NCBI GenBank assembly: GCA_016926925.1
Contig: JAFGNQ010000123.1
Location: 1-8,157, forward strand
Direction of reading: 5' to 3'
Length of the DNA: 8,157 bases
Source: Candidatus Aminicenantota bacterium
GTDB taxonomy: Bacteria; Acidobacteriota; Aminicenantia; Aminicenantales; Aminicenantaceae
Within the stretch, counting starts at the first letter, position 1, and every line of letters begins with the position of its first letter. A model generated the notes under the pieces. It was given only the letters and a program-made list of their open reading frames with translations, had not been told where the DNA came from and made no database searches. Both the position numbers and the translations under genes were made by a program. Of this stretch, positions 1 to 6,044 are shown in pieces.

Positions 1-1
1 A

Positions 2-1099
2 ACGGATGTCGTGCTCGCCCTGGATTTCGATATACAGAAAAAAGCAGAAGAAATTCTGGAACAAAGGGAAGGAGCTGTCATTGTTATGAAACCGGATACG
101 GGTGAGATTTTAGCGATGGCGAGCTATCCCACTTTTGATCCCAACAAGTTCATCAACCGCTTTTCACCGGAGGAGTGGGTCGATTTGCTCAACAGTCCAG
201 AGTTTCCTCTGGAAAACCGCGCTATCCGGGGTTTGTATTCGCCCGGATCTCTTTTCAAGCCGACTATGGCCCTTGCCGGACTCGATATGAATGTCGTGAA
301 CGATCGAACGACTTTCACATGCAATGGAAGCATTCTCATCTACGGTCATCCCTTCGCTTGTTGGAGGAGCGATGGACATGGATCCGTGAATGTCTATAGT
401 GCCATCGAGCATTCCTGCAATATTTATTTCTATCAACTCGGAAAACGCATCGGCATCCATGATATTTCGCGGTACGCGCGGATGCTAGGCTTCGGTTCCA
501 AAACTCAAATTGATATTCCTGGGGAAAAAGCCGGACTGGTTCCTGACCCTGAGTGGAAGCAAAGGATAAAGAAAGAACCCTGGTATCCGGGGGAGACGAT
601 TTCGGTTTCCATCGGACAGGGGCCTCTTTTGGTGACTCCTCTCCAGGTGGCTCTCCATACAGCGATGATCGCCAATAGAGGGGTTTGGGTGGCTCCTCAC
701 CTTATGATAAAGGGAAAGTTCGACCTCTCGACCGGGACAAGCGCGAATGAGAGCGCGACCCGTCCTCGAATTACGATCCCTCCATCTTCATTCGAAAAAG
801 TGATACAAGGAATGTGGCAGGCAGCGAACAAGAATGGAACGGCCAGGGCGGCCAGCGTTTTTGGTTTCGATGTCTGCGGTAAAACAGGATCTGCCCAAGT
901 CGTCAGTACGGAGACAGCGGAAAAGTTGGCTCAAAGGAAAAGGGAAATAAAAACGCATTCCTGGTTCACCGGATTCGCTCCCAAGGAAAAACCGGAAGTT
1001 GTCGTGACCTTGATTGTTGAATACGGAGGCGGGGGTGGGGCTACTGCAGCTCCTTTAGCGAGAGAGTTGTTCGACCTTTATAAGAAAAAATATGATTGA
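2..1099 (+). CDS. mrdA: Penicillin-binding protein 2 (PBP2), C-terminal transpeptidase part; 5' end outside window
   Basis: This is the D,D-transpeptidase of the elongation machinery. It cross-links new side-wall peptidoglycan in the periplasm together with RodA. The reading frame is open from the first bases, so the gene starts upstream; the GTG at 11 is internal, because the visible protein begins within the conserved stretch VLALDFDIQ that precedes the transpeptidase domain. All three penicillin-binding motifs are present: SLFK with the catalytic serine at codon 248-250, SCN at 413-421, and KTGS starting at 881. From the family's usual length, roughly 230-250 N-terminal residues (membrane anchor and dimerisation region) are missing only because of the window edge. 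The stop lies inside the start of rodA (shared ATGATTGA), so the two are almost certainly co-transcribed and translationally coupled. The RodA neighbour separates it from the cell-division homologue FtsI, which would pair with FtsW. Confidence 0.96.
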   Translation, partial: TDVVLALDFDIQKKAEEILEQREGAVIVMKPDTGEILAMASYPTFDPNKFINRFSPEEWVDLLNSPEFPLENRAIRGLYSPGSLFKPTMALAGLDMNVVNDRTTFTCNGSILIYGHPFACWRSDGHGSVNVYSAIEHSCNIYFYQLGKRIGIHDISRYARMLGFGSKTQIDIPGEKAGLVPDPEWKQRIKKEPWYPGETISVSIGQGPLLVTPLQVALHTAMIANRGVWVAPHLMIKGKFDLSTGTSANESATRPRITIPPSSFEKVIQGMWQAANKNGTARAASVFGFDVCGKTGSAQVVSTETAEKLAQRKREIKTHSWFTGFAPKEKPEVVVTLIVEYGGGGGATAAPLARELFDLYKKKYD

Positions 1100-2183
1100 T
1101 CAAACGCAATTCAAGAATATTGACTGGGCCCTTATTGTCTTGTTGATCATCAATACCTTGATCGGGATTGCTATTATTTACAGTTCTTCACATTATCTTC
1201 CCGGAAATTATCATCTCAAACAGTTTTTATGGATGGTGTTGAGTTTAGTGGCTCTTTTCATTTTCTTGTACCTGGATTACAACGTTCTCGCCACCTATTC
1301 CTTGTACTTCTATATTATCTGTTTGTCCCTTCTGGTACTCATCCTCATTTTCGGAAAGCTGATTGCAGGGGCTAAGAGCTGGATCAAATTTGACTTTTTT
1401 CAAATCCAACCTTCTGAGATCACAAAAATTGCGATCATTCTTCTTTTAGCGCGTGTCTTTTCCGATTTCAAAGCCGCTCATATTCTTTCGAGAGAAGGCA
1501 TCCTCAGCGGCATCCTTGTCGCTCTTCCGGTGTCGCTTGTAGCCTTTCAACCGGACCTGGGAACCGCCCTCAGCTATCTGCCAATCCTGATGGCCGCCTT
1601 CATCCTGGCAGGAATCAATAAAAAAACCATACTCATCATTCTTGTGGCGGCCCTCATCCTTATCACATTAGGCTATGGTTTTCTCCTCAAAGACTATCAG
1701 AAAGAACGCATAAAAACATTGATCTTCCCTGGACACGATCCGCTGGGCTCTGGGTATCAAGTTCTGCAATCCAAAATAGCCATCGGCTCGGGCGGACTTT
1801 TAGGAAAAGGATACCTGAACGGTTCTCAAAGCCAACTGCGTTTTCTTCCTGCAAGGCATACGGATTTCATCTTTGCCGTCATCGGCGAAGAGCTCGGTTT
1901 TGTCGGTGTCGTGGTCATAGCTGTATTCTATTTTTTATTTCTGGCGAGGCTCTTTCAATCCGTAGGAACAGCACGCGACCGGACTGGTGTTTATATCATC
2001 TTCATGGCTGCAGTCATGATAGCCAGTCAGTTTTTCATCAATGTCTTTATGACTATCGGATTTTTTCCGATTGCGGGTATTCCTCTTCCCTTGTTGAGTT
2101 ATGGAGGGTCTTCATTGCTCACGAACTTTTTGGCAGTCTCACTCGTCCTGAATGTAAAGATGCGGCGCTTTGTCAACGTTTAA
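1092..2183 (+). CDS. rodA: Rod shape-determining protein RodA, SEDS peptidoglycan glycosyltransferase
   Basis: RodA polymerises lipid II into glycan strands for side-wall elongation, working as a membrane complex with PBP2. The protein is 363 residues, a normal RodA length, and strongly hydrophobic, with about ten membrane segments (for example residues 11-31, 45-61 and 69-88). Conserved SEDS signatures are readable: GAKSWI followed by QPSE at residues 93-109, RHTDFIFAVIGEELG around residues 256-270, and LLSYGGSS at 334-341. Asp258 in the HTDF motif matches the aspartate known to be essential in this family. The start ATG overlaps the end of mrdA by 8 bases and has no clear Shine-Dalgarno sequence, which fits translational coupling. 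FtsW and SpoVE are close paralogues; the PBP2 neighbour favours RodA. Confidence 0.96.
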   Translation: MIDQTQFKNIDWALIVLLIINTLIGIAIIYSSSHYLPGNYHLKQFLWMVLSLVALFIFLYLDYNVLATYSLYFYIICLSLLVLILIFGKLIAGAKSWIKFDFFQIQPSEITKIAIILLLARVFSDFKAAHILSREGILSGILVALPVSLVAFQPDLGTALSYLPILMAAFILAGINKKTILIILVAALILITLGYGFLLKDYQKERIKTLIFPGHDPLGSGYQVLQSKIAIGSGGLLGKGYLNGSQSQLRFLPARHTDFIFAVIGEELGFVGVVVIAVFYFLFLARLFQSVGTARDRTGVYIIFMAAVMIASQFFINVFMTIGFFPIAGIPLPLLSYGGSSLLTNFLAVSLVLNVKMRRFVNV

Positions 2184-2251
2184 AATGGATCTATCTTCTG
2201 AGTCGGCTGTGTGAAAACAAAAGAGCAACGAGGCTTCCATTTTGGACGAGT

Positions 2252-2280
2252 TTGGATTAAGTTGTTCCAGATGATACCAT
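2252..2280 (+). promoter_or_regulatory. Weak candidate promoter for the radical SAM gene
   Basis: TTGGAT (2252-2257) and TACCAT (2275-2280) are separated by 17 bases and lie about 75 bases before the next start codon. They match the sigma70 consensus at 3/6 and 4/6 positions, which is weak. The downstream gene may simply be read through from mrdA-rodA, since no strong terminator is visible between them. Confidence 0.2.
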
Positions 2281-2291
2281 GGCGCAACGGC

Positions 2292-2315
2292 AAATCCGGG
2301 CTGAGCCGGGAATTT
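2292..2315 (+). repeat. Imperfect hairpin in the rodA-radical SAM gap
   Basis: The 174-base gap after rodA contains an imperfect inverted repeat, AAAT-CCGG ... CCGG-GAATTT, which could fold into a stem of about eight pairs with small bulges and a loop of about six bases. No run of T follows it, so it is not a convincing intrinsic terminator. It may be a transcript-processing or leader structure, or chance. Confidence 0.3.
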
Positions 2316-2357
2316 GGAAATTACAGCATGTAACAGAAAGAATATAAGAGATACGTA

Positions 2358-4898
2358 ATGAAGACGAATGACTTGAAGTCGATCTTGAGAAAGGTCCAGA
2401 AACCCGGCCGCTATGTGGGAGGAGAATGGAATTCCATAATTAAGAACCCTCGTGATGTGAAGGCCAAGGTCGGTTTGGTCTTTCCGGATTTGTACGAAAT
2501 CGGCATGTCCTATTTGGGACAAAAGATTCTCTATCATATTCTCAACAGGCACCCCTCCTATCTGGCAGAAAGGATTTTCACTCCATGGATAGATATGGAG
2601 GCGGAGCTTCGAGAAAAATCGGTCCCTTTGTTTTCTTTAGAGAACAAAATCCCGCTTGGCGATTTCGATCTGCTCGGTTTCTCCCTACTCTTTGAATTGA
2701 ATTATTCAAACATTCTTACTATTCTGGATCTGGGGAAAGTAGCCTTTCTTTCCAAAGACAGAGACCTGAAAGCACCGCTTGTCTGTGCAGGCGGCCCGGC
2801 TGCGTTCAATCCGGAGCCGGTTGCCGATGTGTTTGATCTGTTTCTTATCGGAGACGGAGAAGAAGCTTTTCTAGAGATACTTGAAAGGTTTGTCGATGTG
2901 CGGCATCAGACACGGGATAAAGAAGTCGTCCTGAAAGAATTAGCCAAGGTCAGTGGTGTCTATGTCCCCCATTTCTATGCAACTTTCATCCCGGCGCATT
3001 CCTCTCTGTTGGCGGTAAAATCCAAAAATGGCTTTCCCCAAAAAGTCAAAAAGAGAGTCCTTGTATCTTTTGATGAAGATGTATTCCCCAAAGAAATTGT
3101 TGTTCCAAGCATCAAAACCGTGTTTGACCGCATTTCTGTCGAAGCCGAGAGGGGATGCCCACAGAGGTGCCGGTTTTGCCAGGCCAGGTGCCTTTATTTT
3201 CCTCCCAGAATAAAAGATCCGGGACAAGTGGTCGATTCAACACTCCAGAGTGTTCGAATGACCGGTTATGAAGATTGCTCCCTTTCGGCTCTTTCCATTA
3301 GTGATTATCCCTATTTTGAACAAACGGTCAGAGCCCTCATGGATGAATTAGACGAGAAAAGGGTTGCGCTTTCGGTTTCATCTCTAAGACCCAAGGGATT
3401 GTCAGCCGATCTGGCTCATACCATAACAAAGGTGCGAAAAACAGGATTGACTCTGGTCCCTGAGGCAGGAACCGAGCGGCTGAGGTGCGTTATCAACAAG
3501 GACATACAGGATAAAGACATCTGGCAAGCTGTCGACAATGCCTTCTCTCGAGGCTGGAGGACGCTTAAACTCTATTTTATGATCGGGCTTCCCACAGAAA
3601 GAGAGGAAGACTTAGAGGGAATCATTCATTTAGTCCGGAGCATTATCAAGCAAGGCTATGCCAGACTGAAGAGAGCCCCGCAGATCAACCTGACTGTTTC
3701 GTCCTTCATTCCAAAACCACATACACCTTTCCAGTGGGAGAAAATGGAGGCAGAAGAGGTCCTGGCAGAAAAACACAGATTTATAAAGTCAGGTCTGAAG
3801 AAATATCCTTCCGTCAGGTTCAAGCATCACAACCTAAAAAGTTCGATACTCGAAGCCGTCTTCTCACGGGGAGACAGAAGGCTTGGAACGGTTTTGGCGG
3901 ATGCGTGGAACAAGGGGGCTCGTTTCGACAGCTGGAACGAGCTATTCCGGTATTCGACCTGGCTTGATGCATTCGAAACGAGCGCCCTTGATTTTCGTCT
4001 TTTTCTTGCCGCCATTGATCAGCGTGCCAAGCTCCCCTGGGATCACATCGATACAGGCATAAAAAAAGATTTTTTACGGGCAGAGCTGTCCAAGGCTTAT
4101 AGGGAAGAGACGAGTCCCAACTGCATGGAGACAGACTGTGATAAGTGTCAGGGCTGCACGCTATGGCCGATCCTCCAAAAAGAAATCCCCGAAGTTGAAG
4201 TGCATCCTACTTCCCATCAGACTCCGGATTTTGGCGAAAAGACCGAAAGCAGCATGCGCTATCGTCTTTTTTATTCAAAATCCGGTTCGGCACGCTACAT
4301 CTCCCATACAGACATGATCAACGTGATTCAAAGAAGCTTTCGCAGAGCGGGAGTTGTCGTGATGCACTCCGAAGGATACCATCCTAAAATGATTGTCTCC
4401 TATCTTCCGGCTTTGCCTTTAGGCATGGAAGGAAAGTCGGAAGTGATGGAGTTCAAGTCTCGGTACCGTTTTGCAGAAGACCAATTCATTTTACGTCTAA
4501 ACCGATTTGTCCCCCAAGGGCTTGAGTTCCTTCGTTTAGAACGTTTGGAGCCTGAGGCGCCGACACTGAATGAAAGCCTGGCAGAATTTGTATATTCGCT
4601 TGATTTAAGTACGGTTGATGTACGGAGCGCCTTGAAAGAATTTCGCAGAGGGAGCAGGGAGCCCGGGATGGATGATGATCGAACCGTTCGGGCTATGGTG
4701 GATGAATGGATAAGCAAAAAAGGGGAGTCTGCCTCAATGCTTTTGAATATCGGCCTCCAGGGGGCGAAGTTGGTTATGTCTATCGAATATTCCCCGCAAA
4801 AATTGATACGCCCTCAAGATGTCATTGAAGAAATTTTCGGAATGGAGCAATCCGTATTCGATATGGCGCGGGAACACGTCAACCTGAAGAGCCGCTGA
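2358..4898 (+). CDS. B12-binding-like radical SAM protein fused to DUF2344 (TIGR03960/TIGR03936 type), function unknown
   Basis: Domains in order: an N-terminal cobalamin-binding-like region (about residues 35-170, with FPDLYEIG at 42-49, GGP at 145-147 and IGDGEE at 164-169); a radical SAM barrel with its 4Fe-4S motif CX3CX2C at Cys267, Cys271 and Cys274; a radical SAM C-terminal region; a second cysteine cluster, CX4CX2CX2C, at Cys589, Cys594, Cys597 and Cys600; and a DUF2344 domain from about residue 633 to the end. The first radical SAM cluster should cleave S-adenosylmethionine. The second may bind iron-sulfur or zinc (inference). In the B12-like region Tyr46 stands where the DxHxxG cobalt-ligand histidine would be, so any cobalamin would bind base-on or not at all. 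In many bacteria this protein is encoded beside RNase G; here the next gene is unrelated and on the other strand. The substrate is not known for the family. The ATG at 2358 fits the family's N-terminus, although its Shine-Dalgarno sequence is poor. Confidence 0.94.
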   Translation: MKTNDLKSILRKVQKPGRYVGGEWNSIIKNPRDVKAKVGLVFPDLYEIGMSYLGQKILYHILNRHPSYLAERIFTPWIDMEAELREKSVPLFSLENKIPLGDFDLLGFSLLFELNYSNILTILDLGKVAFLSKDRDLKAPLVCAGGPAAFNPEPVADVFDLFLIGDGEEAFLEILERFVDVRHQTRDKEVVLKELAKVSGVYVPHFYATFIPAHSSLLAVKSKNGFPQKVKKRVLVSFDEDVFPKEIVVPSIKTVFDRISVEAERGCPQRCRFCQARCLYFPPRIKDPGQVVDSTLQSVRMTGYEDCSLSALSISDYPYFEQTVRALMDELDEKRVALSVSSLRPKGLSADLAHTITKVRKTGLTLVPEAGTERLRCVINKDIQDKDIWQAVDNAFSRGWRTLKLYFMIGLPTEREEDLEGIIHLVRSIIKQGYARLKRAPQINLTVSSFIPKPHTPFQWEKMEAEEVLAEKHRFIKSGLKKYPSVRFKHHNLKSSILEAVFSRGDRRLGTVLADAWNKGARFDSWNELFRYSTWLDAFETSALDFRLFLAAIDQRAKLPWDHIDTGIKKDFLRAELSKAYREETSPNCMETDCDKCQGCTLWPILQKEIPEVEVHPTSHQTPDFGEKTESSMRYRLFYSKSGSARYISHTDMINVIQRSFRRAGVVVMHSEGYHPKMIVSYLPALPLGMEGKSEVMEFKSRYRFAEDQFILRLNRFVPQGLEFLRLERLEPEAPTLNESLAEFVYSLDLSTVDVRSALKEFRRGSREPGMDDDRTVRAMVDEWISKKGESASMLLNIGLQGAKLVMSIEYSPQKLIRPQDVIEEIFGMEQSVFDMAREHVNLKSR

Positions 4899-4934
4899 TC
4901 CTCCCGGATTCATTCCCGCATTTTTGGTATATTG

Positions 4935-4952
4935 GGATTAACAAGATAATCC
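4935..4952. repeat. Perfect 6-bp inverted repeat with 6-base loop
   Basis: GGATTA and TAATCC flank the loop ACAAGA, with one or two G-T pairs able to extend the stem. It lies 37 bases after the radical SAM stop codon, in the gap before the convergent exbD gene. No T-run follows on either strand, so a terminator role is unproven. The rest of the 4899-5119 gap shows no gene. Confidence 0.4.
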
Positions 4953-5007
4953 TGGAAAGGCGTGCAGCTCATCGATCCGAGATCTCACCAATATAAAGAT
5001 TCATCAC

Positions 5008-5023
5008 TGCGCACTAGTGAGCA
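5008..5023. repeat. 16-bp near-perfect palindrome centred on ACTAGT
   Basis: TGCGCACTAGTGAGCA matches its own reverse complement at 14 of 16 positions. It sits in the gap between the convergent radical SAM and exbD genes, about 100 bases past the exbD stop codon. That is an unusual place for an operator. It could be a protein-binding site or the tip of a 3' structure, or chance. Confidence 0.35.
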
Positions 5024-5119
5024 CTCTAAAGACCGGTTTTTATTCAAGAAAATGAGTCAAAACATCCGTCTGCATTCGATCAGGATGCGGTTGTTCTGAT
5101 GTAAGGAGTGTGATGTAAT

Positions 5120-5515
5120 TTAAGTCGTGTCTTCCTCAGTAAAATACTCGGGGATGATTCCCGTTACCTCAACGCCTGCACTTTTCGCTATATCGATGAG
5201 ATCGATCACCCGGGCATAGGGCACTTTGGCATCGGCTCTGATGAATATCGTCTTATCTTGTCGCGTCGAGTAGAGGTTTGTCAGTCGGCCTTGAAGCATC
5301 TCCAAAGAGATCATCTCTTGGTTGATCATGACACTCATATCTTTTTTCAGCGTTAATACGATAAGACCCTGGGGGGTTGCGCTGGTATCCGCGGTTGTTT
5401 CCGGGAGTTTGATATCGATTCCTTTCTGGACCATTGGGGTGATAACCATGAAGATGATGAGAAGCACAAGCAAGACATCGCACAGGGGAACGACATTAGG
5501 TTCAGCACTAGCCAT
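5120..5515 (-). CDS. exbD: ExbD/TolR-family proton-channel subunit, short N-terminus, no ExbB partner in view
   Basis: ExbD/TolR proteins join ExbB/TolQ in the inner membrane and turn the proton gradient into work on TonB, Tol or related partners. This one is 131 residues. The N-terminus (NVVPLCDV) leads directly into one membrane helix, about residues 14-29, and carries Asp13, the equivalent of the essential proton-carrying aspartate. The helix is followed by the family's QKGIDIKLP segment and a periplasmic domain ending in GVEVTGIIPE. The start at 5515 is chosen because an excellent AAGGAGG (5521-5527) lies five bases upstream and because a strong promoter lies between it and the next in-frame ATG at 5602. 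The cytoplasmic tail is only about 12 residues, shorter than usual. No exbB, tolQ or tonB is found in the window, so it must work with a partner encoded elsewhere or in an atypical way. ExbD and TolR cannot be told apart reliably here. Confidence 0.92.
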   Translation of the reverse strand: MASAEPNVVPLCDVLLVLLIIFMVITPMVQKGIDIKLPETTADTSATPQGLIVLTLKKDMSVMINQEMISLEMLQGRLTNLYSTRQDKTIFIRADAKVPYARVIDLIDIAKSAGVEVTGIIPEYFTEEDTT

Positions 5516-5527
5516 TATTACCTCCTT
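5516..5527 (-). promoter_or_regulatory. exbD ribosome-binding site, mirrored before the divergent gene
   Basis: The minus strand reads AAGGAGGTAATA directly before the exbD ATG, a near-ideal Shine-Dalgarno sequence. The same 12 bases occur on the plus strand at 5689-5700 before the divergent gene, where the last A belongs to its start codon. The two copies therefore form a 12-base inverted repeat around a 161-base divergent control region. Confidence 0.85.
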
Positions 5528-5554
5528 GTATTCTGCATAATTAATCGGTTTTTT

Positions 5555-5584
5555 ATTGTATGATAAATATTTCTTGTTTGTCAA
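5555..5584 (-). promoter_or_regulatory. Sigma70-type promoter of exbD
   Basis: On the minus strand a perfect TTGACA (5584-5579) is followed after 18 bases by TACAAT (5560-5555), 5/6 to consensus. Transcription would begin near 5548, giving a leader of about 33 bases with the AAGGAGG site well placed before the ATG at 5515. This is the best promoter in the window, and it rules out the longer exbD start at 5602. Confidence 0.75.
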
Positions 5585-5650
5585 CGGTTTGTACCCGTTC
5601 ATATGATATGTTATGTCGGAACCTGCTTTTTTCCGGGAGTGTTGCGTGAT

Positions 5651-5678
5651 TTGCTTTTTTCAGATTGTTCGTTATATT
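5651..5678 (+). promoter_or_regulatory. Candidate promoter of the TIGR04076-type gene
   Basis: TTGCTT (5651-5656) and TATATT (5673-5678) are 16 bases apart and match the sigma70 consensus at 3/6 and 5/6. Transcription would begin near 5685, leaving a very short leader that just includes the AAGGAGG site. The match is moderate; it is supported mainly by position in a divergent gap. Confidence 0.35.
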
Positions 5679-5699
5679 TACATATGGAAAGGAGGTAAT

Positions 5700-5969
5700 A
5701 TGAGGGATTTGAAGGTTGAGGTCTTGGAAGTCAAAGAAAGATGTGGTGCCAGACATATGCCCGGTGATATCTTCTACATAAGAGGCCTGGGAACCATCGA
5801 AATTCCGGACAGCAAAAAAATCTGCATCTATGCATTGAACAGCCTTTTTCCCTTCCTCACGGCAAAGCAGAGAGAAGATGAACTCCCTCATGATGACTGG
5901 ATATCCGAAACCGAGACACTGGTCTGCCCGGATCCTAAAGGAGTCGTATTTAAAGTAACTCCTATTTAG
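5700..5969 (+). CDS. TIGR04076-family small protein, function unknown
   Basis: This 89-residue soluble protein has no signal peptide or membrane segment. The pattern resembles the TIGR04076 family: VEVLEVKERCGARHMPGD near the start (residues 6-23), a central IC..AL.SLFPFL stretch (41-53), and CPDPKGVVFKV near the end (76-86). Three cysteines (15, 42 and 76) sit at the family's conserved positions and could form a metal or redox site, which is inference. The usual proline after the second cysteine is Ile43 here. The ATG at 5700 is preferred over an in-frame ATG at 5613 because AAGGAGG lies 4 bases before it and because similarity begins at once. It is divergent from exbD and convergent with cstA, so it is probably transcribed alone. 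I do not know its function. Confidence 0.8.
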   Translation: MRDLKVEVLEVKERCGARHMPGDIFYIRGLGTIEIPDSKKICIYALNSLFPFLTAKQREDELPHDDWISETETLVCPDPKGVVFKVTPI

Positions 5970-5979
5970 CCTGGATTAT

Positions 5980-6013
5980 TCACGCGTCTAGATTGGCTTG
6001 GATGCAGGCGTGA
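5980..6013. repeat. Inverted repeat between convergent genes, weak terminator candidate
   Basis: TCACGC (5980-5985) and GCGTGA (6008-6013) can pair across a 22-base loop in the 75-base gap between the TIGR04076-type gene and cstA, which converge here. The location suits a bidirectional transcription end, but neither strand shows a T-run after the stem, and the loop is long. Confidence 0.25.
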
Positions 6014-6044
6014 GGGATGGCACAAAAATGCTGCGCCGCTCCAA

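Noticed and set aside
2139..2552. Open frame of 137 codons on the minus strand across the rodA-radical SAM gap
   Set aside because: It overlaps the ends of two well-supported genes, has no recognisable domain and no good start signal.
4902..4927. Intrinsic terminator directly after the radical SAM gene
   Set aside because: The possible ATCC-GGAT stem is only four or five pairs, and the T-run is more than ten bases away from it.
5052..5099. 15-codon plus-strand reading frame in the 4899-5119 gap
   Set aside because: It has no Shine-Dalgarno sequence, no similarity I recognise, and is expected by chance.
5516..5602. Longer exbD start at 5602, adding 29 residues
   Set aside because: The TTGACA/TACAAT promoter lies inside this extension, the extension is not ExbD-like, and the ATG at 5515 has an ideal ribosome-binding site.
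5613..5699. Longer start for the TIGR04076-type gene at 5613
   Set aside because: The extension has no family similarity and lacks a ribosome-binding site, while AAGGAGG directly precedes the ATG at 5700.
6018..6035. TGGCAC resembling a sigma54 -24 element
   Set aside because: The -12 TTGC part is absent at the required spacing, and no plus-strand gene follows.
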